Positions 40,841 to 50,536 are shown, counted from the stretch's first letter. The stretch: DNA of 64,000 bases from Amycolatopsis viridis (GCF_011758765.1 NZ_JAANOU010000001.1:5332001-5396000); one strand, 5' to 3'. Numbers and translations are program-made. The notes: generated by a model not told the origin, from the letters alone.

Positions 40841-40937
40841 CGGAGATCCTTCCAGCGTGGGCTGTCACCCCATGGACGCTCCCTCGTCCCGCCTGGTTCC
40901 GGGGAGTCGTGCCGCCCACAGCGAGCCCCGGAGGGAA

Positions 40938-41855
40938 TCAACGCAGGCCGGGGACGAGACCCTCGATGAGGACGTCCAGTGCCTGCTCGACGTGCACGTC
41001 CTCCGCCACCTGGACGGCGGGCTGGCCGCCGCGCCCGGAGCTGTCCGCGCGGGTGCGTCCCCGCGCGGCGCCCTCGGCCAGCTCGACCCGCACCGGCGTG
41101 GTGCGGCAGCTCACCAGGTCGGGGCGGGCCAGGACGGCGGCCGCGAGCGGGTCGTGCAACGGCATCGGCGGCCGCTGATCCGTTGGTGCGGCGGCGAGCA
41201 GCTTGGCGAAGCCTCCCCAGGGCAGTGGGTCCTGCGCCAAGGCGGTGAGCCAGCCGGTCGTGGGCTGGACCTGGCGGGTCACGTCGAGCCCGACCAGCGT
41301 CAGGTCGAACCCCGCCGTGAGCACCTGGTCGGCGGCCTCCGGGTCGGACCAGATGTTGGTCTCGGCCACCGCGGAGACGCTGCCGTCACCGGTGAACACC
41401 CCGCCCATCACCACGACCCGGCCGGCCAGCCCGGGCAGCCGGGGTTCCCGCTGCAACGCCAGGGCGAGGTTGGTCAACGGGCCGAGCATGAGCAGGGCGA
41501 GCTCACCCGGGCGTGCCCGCACGTGCCGGAGCAGCTGGGCGGCGGCCGGCTCGCCGACGGGCTTGGCGGCGGGCGGACCGAGCAGGCGGCCCACCGGGTC
41601 CTCGGGATGGCGGTAGTGCACCTCGCGGGTCAACGGCGCGGTGGCTCCTTGCGCGACCGGCACCTCGGTCTCGAGCAGCTCCAGCACACGCAGCGTGTTG
41701 CGCGCGGCGGCCTCGGCGGGCACGTTGCCGTGCACCGAGCCGATCGCGACGACGTCGACAGCGGGGCTGCGGGTGAGGAACACCAGTGCCAGCGCGTCGT
41801 CAAGGCCGCCGTCGGTGTCGACGAGGACGGGGACGGGTGCTGCCTGCGGGGTCAT
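40938..41855 (-). CDS. Inosine-uridine preferring nucleoside hydrolase
   Basis: 305 residues. The N-terminal VLVDTDGGLDDALAL is the Asp-rich calcium-binding motif of the IU-nucleoside hydrolase family (usual D-x-D-x-x-x-D-D). LLMLGPLTNLALAL, VVMGGVFTGDG, ETNIWSDPEAAD and the late catalytic-site His in PLHDPLAA follow. Hydrolyses the N-glycosidic bond of ribonucleosides for base and ribose salvage. The Gly-for-Pro change in DTDGG is a common variant. Single gene, 97 bp from its neighbour. Confidence 0.88.
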   Translation of the reverse strand: MTPQAAPVPVLVDTDGGLDDALALVFLTRSPAVDVVAIGSVHGNVPAEAAARNTLRVLELLETEVPVAQGATAPLTREVHYRHPEDPVGRLLGPPAAKPVGEPAAAQLLRHVRARPGELALLMLGPLTNLALALQREPRLPGLAGRVVVMGGVFTGDGSVSAVAETNIWSDPEAADQVLTAGFDLTLVGLDVTRQVQPTTGWLTALAQDPLPWGGFAKLLAAAPTDQRPPMPLHDPLAAAVLARPDLVSCRTTPVRVELAEGAARGRTRADSSGRGGQPAVQVAEDVHVEQALDVLIEGLVPGLR

Positions 41856-42007
41856 GGGAGATGACTGTGCCGTAGCGCGTGAAGCTCGCGCCGCCCGCCC
41901 GGTTCACGTCGCCAATTCGGGTACCCCACCACCCGTCAGCGCCCGCGGCACCACCCGCTGGCCGTCAGCACCGGAGCCTGAAGGTCGAAACCACGCAGAG
42001 GACACCC

Positions 42008-42880
42008 ATGAAACTCGGACTGCAAATCCCCGACTTCACCTGGCCCGGCGGCCCCGCCACGCTCGGCCGCGACCTCGCCGACATCGCCCGCGCCGCCGAC
42101 GACGCCGGATTCGACTACCTCGCCGTGATGGACCACTTCTTCCAGATTCGCGCGGTCGGACCCAGCGAGCACGACATGCTCGAGGCGTACACCACCCTCG
42201 GCTTCCTCGCCGCCCACACCGAACGCGTCAAACTCCTCACCGTCATCACCGGCGTCCTCTACCGCCAGCCCGGCGTGCTCGCCAAGGCGGTGACCACCCT
42301 CGACGTGCTCTCCGGCGGCCGGGCCATGCTCGGCATCGGCGCCGGCTGGAACGAAGAGGAATGCCGCGGTCTCGGCTTCCCGTTCCCGCCCACCGCGGAA
42401 CGCTTCCAGATGCTCGAAGAAACGCTGCAATACGTGCTGCGCATGTGGTCCGACGACGACGGACCTTTCTCCAGCCCGCACATCGAGGCCGAACGGCTCC
42501 TGAACGTCCCGCAGGCGCTCACCAAACCACACCCGCCGATCATGATCGGCGGCAGCGGGGAGCAGAAGACCCTGCGGTTCGTCGCGCGGTACGGCGACGC
42601 CTGCAACATCTTCGACGGGCCCGACCTCGAACACAAGCTCGACGTCCTGCGCGGGCACTGCGAAACCGAGGGCCGCGATTACGCCGACATCACCAAAACG
42701 GTCTACCACCCCCTCGACGTCGGGGCACGCGGCGAAAAGGCCGACGAGCTCAAGCGGGAACTGCGCCGCCTGCACGAACTAGGCGTGGACGCCGTGATCG
42801 GCTCCATCCCGGGGCTTCCGGACCCGGGCCTGATCGAAACCTTCGCCGACGACGTCATCCCGTTCGCCGAAACGCTCTGA
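42008..42880 (+). CDS. Luciferase-like F420-dependent oxidoreductase
   Basis: 290 residues from the ATG at 42008 behind AGAGGA. Opens with MKLGLQIPDFTWPGG; then DYLAVMDHFFQI, LGFLAAHTERVKLLTVITGVLYRQPGVLAKAVTTLD (identified from its first 20 residues), GRAMLGIGAGWNEEECRGLG and PPIMIGGSGEQKTLRFVARYGDACNIF. This is the bacterial luciferase fold of the F420-dependent LLM class common in actinobacteria. The substrate is not predictable. The DUF-like C-terminus ends in FADDVIPFAETL. No partner gene is adjacent; the next gene belongs to the exopolysaccharide locus. Confidence 0.88.
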   Translation: MKLGLQIPDFTWPGGPATLGRDLADIARAADDAGFDYLAVMDHFFQIRAVGPSEHDMLEAYTTLGFLAAHTERVKLLTVITGVLYRQPGVLAKAVTTLDVLSGGRAMLGIGAGWNEEECRGLGFPFPPTAERFQMLEETLQYVLRMWSDDDGPFSSPHIEAERLLNVPQALTKPHPPIMIGGSGEQKTLRFVARYGDACNIFDGPDLEHKLDVLRGHCETEGRDYADITKTVYHPLDVGARGEKADELKRELRRLHELGVDAVIGSIPGLPDPGLIETFADDVIPFAETL

Positions 42881-42911
42881 CCGCCGGTTACCGCCCCAGG
42901 AGGTTTCTTCC

Positions 42912-42947
42912 TCGCGGAAACCCGACCAGGCCAACGGTTTTCCGCGA
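42912..42947. terminator. Inverted repeat between the oxidoreductase gene and the exopolysaccharide locus
   Basis: TCGCGGAAA (42912-42920) and TTTCCGCGA (42939-42947) are exact 9-bp inverted repeats around 18 nt, 31 bp after the oxidoreductase stop and 70 bp before the dehydrogenase start. It could be a terminator of the former or an operator of the latter. Confidence 0.35.
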
Positions 42948-43017
42948 ACGCGGCCCGTAACGATGTCCTCCCGTCCCCCGACCTCTGGGTCAAGCCGGTG
43001 GCGGCGGGAGGATTTCC

Positions 43018-44334
43018 ATGAAGATCAGCGTCTTCGGGCTCGGCTACGTCGGATGCGTCTCGGCCGCGTGCCTCGCCGGTGAGGGACACCGGGTGATCGG
43101 CGTCGACATCAATCCCGGCAAGATCGACCTCATCCGCCGGGGCAACGCACCCGTGGTGGAAGAACGCATCGGTGAACTGACCGCACGGGTCGTCGCGAAC
43201 GGCGCGCTCACCGCCACCACGAGCGTCGCCGACGCGATCGCCGGCAGTGACATCTCGCTGGTCTGCGTCGGCACGCCGTCGGCCCCCAACGGCAGCCTGT
43301 CCACCGCCTTCCTGGAACGGGTCACCGAGGAGATCGGCGGCGCGCTCGCCGGGAAGACCGGCCGGCACACGGTCGTGTTCCGCAGCACCATGCTGCCCGG
43401 CACCTGTCTGGACCTGCTGGTGCCGATCCTGGAAAAGGCCTCCGGCCGCACCGCCGGCGTCCACTTCGGCGTCGCCGTGAACCCCGAGTTCCTCCGGGAA
43501 GGCAGCAGCGTCAAGGACTTCTTCGACCCCCCGAAAACGGTCATCGGGGAACTCGACCCGGCCAGCGGCGACGCGGTCGCGGACCTCTACGCGGGCCTGC
43601 CCGGCGACGTCTTCCGGGTGCCGATCCCGGTCGCGGAGATGACCAAGTACGCCGACAACGCCTTCCACGGCCTCAAGATCGGCTTCGCCAACGAGCTGGG
43701 CGCGATCTGCCGCGCCCTCGGCCTCGACTCGCACCGCGTGATGGACGTGTTCCTGGCCGACCGCAAGCTCAACGTCAGCCCGGCCTACCTGCGGCCCGGC
43801 TTCGCCTTCGGCGGCTCGTGCCTGCCCAAGGACCTGCGCGGGCTGGTCTACGCCGCGCACCGCGCCGACGTGTCGGTGCCGCTGCTCGCGCACGTGCTGC
43901 CCTCCAACGAAGAGCACCTCCGCCGCGCGTTCGACCTGGTCGCGCGCACCGGCAAACGGCGCATCGGCCTGTTCGGGCTGTCGTTCAAACCGGGCACCGA
44001 CGACCTGCGCGAGAGCCCGCTCGTCGAACTCGCCGAACGCCTGCTCGGCAAGGGCTACGACCTGAGGATCTACGACGCGAACGTGAGCCTGTCCCGGCTG
44101 GTGGGCGCCAACCGCGAGTACATCGAAAGCCGCCTGCCGCACCTGGGCCAGCTGCTCGCCGGCTCGCCCGGCGAGGTGCTGGACCACGCCGAGGTGTGCC
44201 TGGTCGGCAGCACCGACCCGGCCGTGCTCGCCGTGCTGCCCCACGCGGGCGGCCGGACCCTGATCGACCTCGTCCGCCTGCCCGACGCCGCCGTGCGCCG
44301 CGACGAAGAAGGATACGTCGGCCTTGCCTGGTAA
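43018..44334 (+). CDS. Nucleotide-sugar 6-dehydrogenase, closest to GDP-mannose 6-dehydrogenase (AlgD-like)
   Basis: 438 residues, ATG behind GGGAGGA. N-terminal Rossmann motif FGLGYVGCVSAACLAGEGH, mid-domain AVNPEFLREGSSVKDFFDPP, the catalytic Cys in GFAFGGSCLPKDLRGL, and the C-terminal LGLSFKPGTDDLRESPLVELAE and GANREYIESRLPH. The last stretches resemble AlgD (GDP-mannose to GDP-mannuronate) more than UDP-glucose dehydrogenases, although both remain possible. Makes the uronic-acid donor for the glycan. First gene of the exopolysaccharide locus; the following TTG start overlaps its end by 11 bp. Confidence 0.88.
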   Translation: MKISVFGLGYVGCVSAACLAGEGHRVIGVDINPGKIDLIRRGNAPVVEERIGELTARVVANGALTATTSVADAIAGSDISLVCVGTPSAPNGSLSTAFLERVTEEIGGALAGKTGRHTVVFRSTMLPGTCLDLLVPILEKASGRTAGVHFGVAVNPEFLREGSSVKDFFDPPKTVIGELDPASGDAVADLYAGLPGDVFRVPIPVAEMTKYADNAFHGLKIGFANELGAICRALGLDSHRVMDVFLADRKLNVSPAYLRPGFAFGGSCLPKDLRGLVYAAHRADVSVPLLAHVLPSNEEHLRRAFDLVARTGKRRIGLFGLSFKPGTDDLRESPLVELAERLLGKGYDLRIYDANVSLSRLVGANREYIESRLPHLGQLLAGSPGEVLDHAEVCLVGSTDPAVLAVLPHAGGRTLIDLVRLPDAAVRRDEEGYVGLAW

Positions 44335-45502
44335 CGCCCTGATCCTCGTCGAGAACCTGTCCGTGCCGTTCGACCGGCGGGTCTGGCAGGAGTGCACCAC
44401 CCTGCGCGACGCCGGGTGGACCGTCCACGTGATCTGTCCACAGGGGACGAAACGGGACACCGAACCGGAGGTCGTGCTCGACGGCGTGCACATCCTGCGG
44501 TACCCGCTCACCGCGGCCACCGGTGGCCCCGCCGGCTACCTGCGGGAGTACGGTGCCGCGCTGTGGCACACGGCCCGGCTGGCCCGCAGGGTCGGACGGG
44601 TCGACGTCGTGCACGCCTGCAACCCGCCGGACCTGCTGTTCCTCGTCGCGCTCCGGCTCAAGCGCCGTGGCGCGAAGTTCGTCTTCGACCACCACGACCT
44701 GGTCCCCGAGCTGTACCTGTCGCGGTTCGGCCGTGGCCGGGACCTGCTCTACCGCGGCGTGTGCGCGCTGGAACGGGCCACCTTCCGGGCCGCGGACGTG
44801 GTCATCTCGACCAACGAGAGCTACCGCGACGTGGCACTGACCCGCGGAGGCAAGCGGCCCGCGGACGTGTTCGTGGTCCGCAGCGCCCCGGTCGTGGAGC
44901 GGTTCCACCAGGTGCCACCGGAGCCGGAACTCAAGCGCGGCAAGCCGCACCTGCTGTGCTACCTGGGTGTGATGGGGCCGCAGGACGGCGTCGACTTCGC
45001 CCTGCGCGCGCTCGCGAAACTGCGTGACGACCTGGGTCGCACCGACTGGCACGCGGTGTTCGTCGGGTCCGGCGACGCGTTCGACGCGATGGTCGCGCTG
45101 TCCCGGGAACTGGGCCTGGACGACCGGGTGGAGTTCACCGGCCGCATCCCGGACGCCGACCTGGTCCGTTATCTGTCCACAGCGGACGTCTGCCTGTCCC
45201 CGGACCCGCACAACCCGCTCAACGACGTGTCCACCATGAACAAGATCATGGAATATATGGCGATGAGCCGGCCGATCGTGTCGTTCGACCTGCGCGAAGC
45301 GCGCGTTTCCGCGGGCGACGCGGCGGTGTACGCGCCGGCCAACGACGAACTCGAGTTCGCCAAGCTCACCGCGCGGTTGCTGGACGATCCCGCGGAACGG
45401 CGGCGCATGGGCGACATCGGCGCGGCGCGCGTCGCGGGACCGCTGTCGTGGGCCAACTCGGCGAAATCCCTGCTCGCCGCATACGCAGCCGCGAGTCGGT
45501 GA
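44324..45502 (+). CDS. Glycosyltransferase family 4
   Basis: 392 residues from a TTG inside the end of the preceding gene, with GAAGGA upstream. The start ALILVENLSVPFDRRVWQEC and DVVHACNPPDLLFL mark the N-terminal Rossmann domain; the C-terminal donor domain has RIPDADLVRYLSTADVCLSPD and EYMAMSRPIVSFDLREARV, where the usual E-x7-E is partly changed to EYMAMSR. A GT-B, probably retaining, glycosyltransferase that adds one sugar to the lipid-linked repeat unit. Donor and acceptor unknown. Confidence 0.85.
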   Translation: MPGNALILVENLSVPFDRRVWQECTTLRDAGWTVHVICPQGTKRDTEPEVVLDGVHILRYPLTAATGGPAGYLREYGAALWHTARLARRVGRVDVVHACNPPDLLFLVALRLKRRGAKFVFDHHDLVPELYLSRFGRGRDLLYRGVCALERATFRAADVVISTNESYRDVALTRGGKRPADVFVVRSAPVVERFHQVPPEPELKRGKPHLLCYLGVMGPQDGVDFALRALAKLRDDLGRTDWHAVFVGSGDAFDAMVALSRELGLDDRVEFTGRIPDADLVRYLSTADVCLSPDPHNPLNDVSTMNKIMEYMAMSRPIVSFDLREARVSAGDAAVYAPANDELEFAKLTARLLDDPAERRRMGDIGAARVAGPLSWANSAKSLLAAYAAASR

Positions 45503-45648
45503 ATCGCTGACCGGTACCGGGAAAACCCCGTCGAGAAACTTTTTGCACCAGGCCGGTAACCAATCCAGGAATTGCCGCGACCTGGTTCGTGAAAGGCAAT
45601 CCAACCGGACGCCGGTGGCGTCCCGCGGATCGATCGAGGGGGCAACCA

Positions 45649-46998
45649 TTGGGTGACGACACCGTCCGCTTGTCCACGATCGGACGGATCCTGCGCAACC
45701 GCTGGCGCCTGCTCGCGGCGCTCGCGGTGCTCGGCGCGCTCGTCGGGACGGGCGCGTCGCTGCTGTTCTCCCCCGGCTACCGGACCTCGACGAGCGTGCT
45801 GCTCCAGGGTTCGCGCGACGCGGGCGAACTCCTCACCGAAGCGCAGGTCGCGACCAGCACCGTGGTGCTCGACCGGGCCGCGCAGGCACTGGGCTGGGGG
45901 GTGAGCGGGGCGGCGCTGAGCGGCAACGTCAAGGCCGGCGCGAGCCAGGCCAACATCATCGACATCACCGCCACCGCGGACACGCCGGACAAGGCGCAGA
46001 AACTGGCCGACCAGGTGGCCAACGCCTACGTGGCCTACACCGCGCAGCTCTTCGGCGCGAATTCCGACGCCGCGAGCCAAGTGGCGCAGGAACAGGCGAC
46101 CGCGTTGCGCCACCAGGTCCAGGAAACCAACGACCGCATCACCGAACTGTCCCAATCGGCGCAGAAGCTGTCCGTGGAGACGGTCGATGTGCGCACGCAG
46201 CTGGAACAACTGCGCAGCGACCTGGCCGACGCGATGCTCAAGCTGGACCAGTCCGACCAGACCATCAGCCAGACCAAGACCGTCGTGATGGGTTCGGCGC
46301 AGCTGCCGACCAGCCCGGCGGCACCGACGATGACCCAGTTCGCCGGTGGTGGCGCGGTGGCGTTCTTCCTGCTCGGCGTGCTCGGCCACCTGATCGGCGC
46401 ACGAGCGGACCGGCGGCTGCGGGACGAGCAGGAGATCGGGTCCGCGGTCGGCGGCCCCGTGCTCGGCAGCGTCGACGTGCCGGTGGACCGGCGCACGCAC
46501 CAGGCGACCGGCAAGGCGCGGCACGCCTGGTCGCGCTGGCTCGGCCTGGACCGCGCGTGGAACGAACCCGAGCTCCTGCCGTCGGTGGACCGGGCGAGCC
46601 GGGAGGTGCGCTACCGCCGGGTGCTGTCCCGCCTGGGTGACGAGCGGGGCACGTTCGCGCTCGTCGTGCTGCTCGTCGCCGACGACGACCCGGCCGGGCG
46701 GGGCGCCGCCGCCCAGCTGGTCGCGGCCTCGGCCGGACGGCCCGAGCTGCGGATCGTGGTGACCAGCGCCGCCCGGCCCACCGTCGGCGAGGTCGAGGGC
46801 GCCGACGGGGTCGTGGTCGTGCAGGGCAGCGGCACCCGGACCGGCTGGGAGCTGGTGGACCTCGCCACCGCGTGCGGGGACGCCGGGCTGCGGGTGCTCG
46901 GCACCGTCGTGGCCCACCCGGCGCGGACGTCGGCGCGGACCGGGGACGAGCCGGCCGGTGCGGCGCGGCCGGACGGGGTATTGGCGGGTTCGGCATGA
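45649..46998 (+). CDS. Wzz-type chain-length/BY-kinase-like protein without P-loop (first)
   Basis: 449 residues from the TTG at 45649 with GAGGGGG 6 nt upstream. Membrane helices at about 20-40 (WRLLAALAVLGALVGTGASL) and 230-250 (GGGAVAFFLLGVLGHLIG) with an extracytoplasmic region and coiled coil between them (ATALRHQVQETNDRITELSQ), plus the PTSPAAPT proline stretch before helix two: the Wzz/PCP architecture. The 190-residue cytoplasmic tail sits where bacterial tyrosine kinases have Walker A, but it reads FALVVLLVADDDPAGRG with no GxxxxGK[ST]. So probably a non-catalytic co-polymerase. Stop overlaps the next start (ATGA). Confidence 0.75.
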   Translation: MGDDTVRLSTIGRILRNRWRLLAALAVLGALVGTGASLLFSPGYRTSTSVLLQGSRDAGELLTEAQVATSTVVLDRAAQALGWGVSGAALSGNVKAGASQANIIDITATADTPDKAQKLADQVANAYVAYTAQLFGANSDAASQVAQEQATALRHQVQETNDRITELSQSAQKLSVETVDVRTQLEQLRSDLADAMLKLDQSDQTISQTKTVVMGSAQLPTSPAAPTMTQFAGGGAVAFFLLGVLGHLIGARADRRLRDEQEIGSAVGGPVLGSVDVPVDRRTHQATGKARHAWSRWLGLDRAWNEPELLPSVDRASREVRYRRVLSRLGDERGTFALVVLLVADDDPAGRGAAAQLVAASAGRPELRIVVTSAARPTVGEVEGADGVVVVQGSGTRTGWELVDLATACGDAGLRVLGTVVAHPARTSARTGDEPAGAARPDGVLAGSA

Positions 46999-48614
46999 CC
47001 ACACCCGACCGCGCACCCGCGGACCAGCCGCTCATCGACCTCCACCGGCTGCTGACCTCGATCCGCCGCAGGCGGCGGATGTGGCTCGCCGCCGCGGTCA
47101 TCGGACTGCTCGGCGGCGCGGCGTTCGCGTTCCTCACCCCGGCGAAACCGACCGCGGTGACGTCCCTGCTCGTGCTGCACACGGCCGACCAGCCCAACGA
47201 CAGCAAGAGCCTGATCCAGACCGACGTGGCGGTGCTGCAGAGCACCCGCATCGCGGGCGCCGCGGTCCGGACGCTGAACCTGCCGGCCACGCCCGAGCAG
47301 TTCCGCACCACCTACACCGGTGCCGGGCTGACGAACAACATCATGCAGGTCACGGCGACCGGCCCGACCGTCCCGGACGCGCTCGCCCGCGCCAAGGCGA
47401 TCGCCGACGCGTTCATCACCGACCACCGGCAGCGGTTGCAGGCGGCCGCCGATGCCGAGGCGCAGGCGCTGCTCAACCAGCGCGACCAGCTGCAGGGCGA
47501 GCTGAACCAGGTGGACGTGCAGATCGCGCAGGCGTCGGGCCGCACCAGCCAGATCGGCCCCGCCGAGCTGCAAACGCTGTACGCGCGCCGGGCCGACCTC
47601 GCCTCGCGCGTCTCGGACTACACCGGCCGCGCCACCGAGGCCCGGGTCGGGCAGCCCCAGCTGGGGGCGGGCAGCCAGATCGTGGACGGGCCGCGCGCGG
47701 TCGCCTCGTCCACGCTCGGCTCGGCCATGACCACCGGTGGGATCGGCGGCGCGTTCGGCCTGTTCGCGGGGCTGGCGATCGCCGCGGTGCTCAGCGTGGT
47801 GCGGGACCGCCCGGTGCTGCGCCGCGACATCGCCGCCGAGCTGGGCGCCTCCGTCATCGGTGAACTGCCCCAGCCCAGCCGGGTGCGGCGGTCGCGGGCC
47901 GCCGCCCAGCACCACCGGGTGGCCGCCACGCTCGCCCGCACCGTCGCCCCGGGCGGCGGGTCGGTGTCGGTCCTCGAACTGGGCTGCCCGCGGATCGCGG
48001 CGACGCTCGCCCTGGACGTGGCCAAGCACGTGGCCGGCGAACTCGACGGCCCGGAACACACCGTCGTGCTCGTCGACGACCTGCCCGGACGCGAACTCAC
48101 CGCGGTAGCCGGTGACCCGCCGGAGATCCCGGTGGTCGACGGCGCCGAACGGGTGGGTGCGGGCCTGCGGATCGGCGTCGGCTCGGTAGCGCCGGGCACG
48201 GCGTGGACCGACCTGAGCCGTCTCGGCGCGGAAACCGTGCTGGTGGTGCGCACCGGGAAGGCGACCACGCAGTGGCTGCACACCGTCGCCCGCCAGCTGG
48301 CCGACCTGGGCATCCCGGTCATCGGGATCGTGCTGGTCGCGCCGGACCCGAAGGACCGCACCGACGGCACCCTCTGGGACGGGCTGCACACCGCGCTGCG
48401 CGGCCGGGCCGCGTTCGCCGCCGCACGCCCGGCGGGCGGCAACGACCACCCCGCCCGGTGGCACGCGCCGCTCCCGGGCCGCAACGGCGAGCGGACGGTG
48501 ACGCTCGAACCGGTGCAGGCCGAGCTGCCGACGAAGCAGTTCGCCCCGGCCGGGCACGCCGACCACACCGGGTCCTGCGTCAACGGCAAGCTGCCCCTCG
48601 AACGCGAAGGCTGA
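46995..48614 (+). CDS. Wzz-type chain-length/BY-kinase-like protein without P-loop (second)
   Basis: 539 residues. Helices at about 25-45 (MWLAAAVIGLLGGAAFAFL) and 240-260 with the periplasmic-type loop and a coiled coil (DQLQGELNQVDVQIAQAS) between, again the Wzz/PCP layout. The cytoplasmic domain resembles a ParA/BY-kinase fold (SVLELGCPRIAATLALDVAKHV, HTVVLVDDLPGREL, ETVLVVRTGKATT, PVIGIVLV), but the Walker A lysine region is GCPRIAATL, and no Tyr cluster follows; the C-terminus is a charged tail. Likely a partner of the first copy that sets chain length without phosphorylating. Confidence 0.77.
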   Translation: MTTPDRAPADQPLIDLHRLLTSIRRRRRMWLAAAVIGLLGGAAFAFLTPAKPTAVTSLLVLHTADQPNDSKSLIQTDVAVLQSTRIAGAAVRTLNLPATPEQFRTTYTGAGLTNNIMQVTATGPTVPDALARAKAIADAFITDHRQRLQAAADAEAQALLNQRDQLQGELNQVDVQIAQASGRTSQIGPAELQTLYARRADLASRVSDYTGRATEARVGQPQLGAGSQIVDGPRAVASSTLGSAMTTGGIGGAFGLFAGLAIAAVLSVVRDRPVLRRDIAAELGASVIGELPQPSRVRRSRAAAQHHRVAATLARTVAPGGGSVSVLELGCPRIAATLALDVAKHVAGELDGPEHTVVLVDDLPGRELTAVAGDPPEIPVVDGAERVGAGLRIGVGSVAPGTAWTDLSRLGAETVLVVRTGKATTQWLHTVARQLADLGIPVIGIVLVAPDPKDRTDGTLWDGLHTALRGRAAFAAARPAGGNDHPARWHAPLPGRNGERTVTLEPVQAELPTKQFAPAGHADHTGSCVNGKLPLEREG

Positions 48615-48621
48615 CCAGCGC

Positions 48622-50526
48622 ATGTGCGGTATCGCAGGAACCCATCGCCTGCCGGACGGCGGCCCGCTCACCGACCGGCTCACCCGGCGGCTGGCCCACC
48701 GCGGCCCGGACGGCGAGGGCCGCTACGACCACGGCGACGTCCACCTCGGGCACCGGCGGCTGTCCATCATCGACCTGTCCCAGACCGGCGCGCAGCCGAT
48801 GGTCTCCGGCGGGCTCGCGCTCAGCTACAACGGCGAGCTGTACAACGCACCGGAACTGCGCGCCGAACTGCAGGGCAAGGGTGTGCGGTTCCGCGGCACG
48901 TCCGACACCGAGGTCGTGCTGGAGGCGTGGCGGCGATGGGGTACCGACTGCCTGCCGCGGTTGCGCGGCATGTTCGCGTTCGCGATCTTCGACGAGCGCA
49001 CCGGCGAGCTGTTCCTGGCGCGCGACCAGCTCGGCATCAAACCGCTGTTCTACCTGCGCCGCGGCGACGGGCTCGTGTTCGCCTCGGAGCTGAAGGCGCT
49101 GGCCGGTGAGCTGGGCGGCGAGCTGCACGTCGACGAAACCGCACTGGTCGCCTCGCTGCTCTACTACTGGGTGCCCGACAGCCGCTGCGCGTTCCGCGAG
49201 GTGCGCAAGCTGCCCCCGGGGACCTGGTTGCGGTCCCGGCCGGACGGACGCGTGGACACCGGCCGGTACTGGAACCTGCGGGACGTGGCCGCCGAGGCGC
49301 AGGCCGGTCCGCCGGCCGATCTCGCCGCTGTGGTCGAGGACTCCACGCGGGCACACCTGCTCGCCGACGTGCCGGTGGGGACGTTCCTGTCCGGCGGGCT
49401 GGACTCCAGCTACCTGACCGCCCTCGCCGCGCGGCACCGCCCCGGGATCTCCGCCTACACCATCGGGTTCCGCGCCGCGGACGCGAAGTTCGAGGCGATG
49501 CCGGACGACCTGCGCTACGCCCGGATCGTCGCGCAGCGCTTCGGCGTCGACCTGCACGAGATCGAGATCGCGCCGGACGTGCAGGAACTGCTGCCGCACC
49601 TGACCCACCACCTGGACGAGCCGATCGGCGATCCGGCCGCGATCAACAGCTACCTGATCTGCACCGCCGCACGCGAGGCCGGGGTCAAGGTGATGCTGTC
49701 CGGCATGGGTGCCGACGAGTTGTTCGCCGGGTACCGCAAGCACCTGGCGAACCTGATCGCGCTGCGCTACCAGAAGATCCCGCGTGTCCTCCGCGGCCCA
49801 GCCGAGTCCGTTGTGGACCGTCTGCCGGTGGCGAACGCGCGACGCGGCTTCCGGTCGGTGCGGTTCGCCAAGCGGTTCCTGTCCTTCGCCGAACTGCCCG
49901 AGGAAACCGCGTTCCGGCGCAGCTACACGATGTACGACCGGGACGAGCTGACCGGCCTGGTCCACCCCGACCTCGCCGGCGCGGTGGACGACGTGCTCAC
50001 CGAACACGCCGACACCTACCACGACAACCAGTTGCACGACTTCGTCAACCGCATGTGCCTGGCCGACGCGCGCATGTTCCTGCCCGGGCTGAACCTCACC
50101 TACACCGACCGCTCCAGCATGGCCGCCTCCACCGAGGTGCGGGTGCCGTTCGTGGACGTCGAGGTGGTCCGGGCCGCGTTCAGCCTGCCCGGCAACCGCA
50201 AGATCGCCGGGCGGCAGGGCAAGGCGGCGCTGAAGGAAGCCGCCTCACCGATCCTGCCCAAGGAGATCGTGTACCGGCCGAAGGGCCTGTTCAGCGCTCC
50301 CCTGCGGGCGTGGATGAGCCGGGACCTGGCGCCGCTGGTGCGGGAGGTCGTGCACGACGGCGAGCTGGTGCGGTCCGGGCTGCTGCGGCGGGAGGCGTTG
50401 CAGCGCCTGGCCGACGAGGACGCCGCCGGCCGCGAGGACCGGTCCAAGCACCTCTGGCACGTCCTGACCCTCGAGTACTGGTACCGCGGCGCGACCGAAG
50501 CCGGTGCGGCCGAGCGAGCAGCGTGA
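48622..50526 (+). CDS. asnB: Asparagine synthase (glutamine-hydrolysing)
   Basis: 634 residues. The N-terminal glutaminase domain begins CGIAGTHRLPDG, so Cys2 becomes the nucleophile after Met removal; HRGPDGEG and GHRRLSIIDLS follow. The synthetase domain has the PP-loop GTFLSGGLDSSYLTAL near 255-270 and the MLSGMGADELFAGYRKH motif near 365. Family reaction: ATP-dependent amidation of a carboxylate, classically aspartate; in glycan loci such proteins can amidate uronic acids. Starts 7 bp after the Wzz-like gene, so it is part of the locus, which makes uronate amidation a real alternative. Confidence 0.88.
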   Translation: MCGIAGTHRLPDGGPLTDRLTRRLAHRGPDGEGRYDHGDVHLGHRRLSIIDLSQTGAQPMVSGGLALSYNGELYNAPELRAELQGKGVRFRGTSDTEVVLEAWRRWGTDCLPRLRGMFAFAIFDERTGELFLARDQLGIKPLFYLRRGDGLVFASELKALAGELGGELHVDETALVASLLYYWVPDSRCAFREVRKLPPGTWLRSRPDGRVDTGRYWNLRDVAAEAQAGPPADLAAVVEDSTRAHLLADVPVGTFLSGGLDSSYLTALAARHRPGISAYTIGFRAADAKFEAMPDDLRYARIVAQRFGVDLHEIEIAPDVQELLPHLTHHLDEPIGDPAAINSYLICTAAREAGVKVMLSGMGADELFAGYRKHLANLIALRYQKIPRVLRGPAESVVDRLPVANARRGFRSVRFAKRFLSFAELPEETAFRRSYTMYDRDELTGLVHPDLAGAVDDVLTEHADTYHDNQLHDFVNRMCLADARMFLPGLNLTYTDRSSMAASTEVRVPFVDVEVVRAAFSLPGNRKIAGRQGKAALKEAASPILPKEIVYRPKGLFSAPLRAWMSRDLAPLVREVVHDGELVRSGLLRREALQRLADEDAAGREDRSKHLWHVLTLEYWYRGATEAGAAERAA

Positions 50527-50536
50527 AGGAGCCCTG

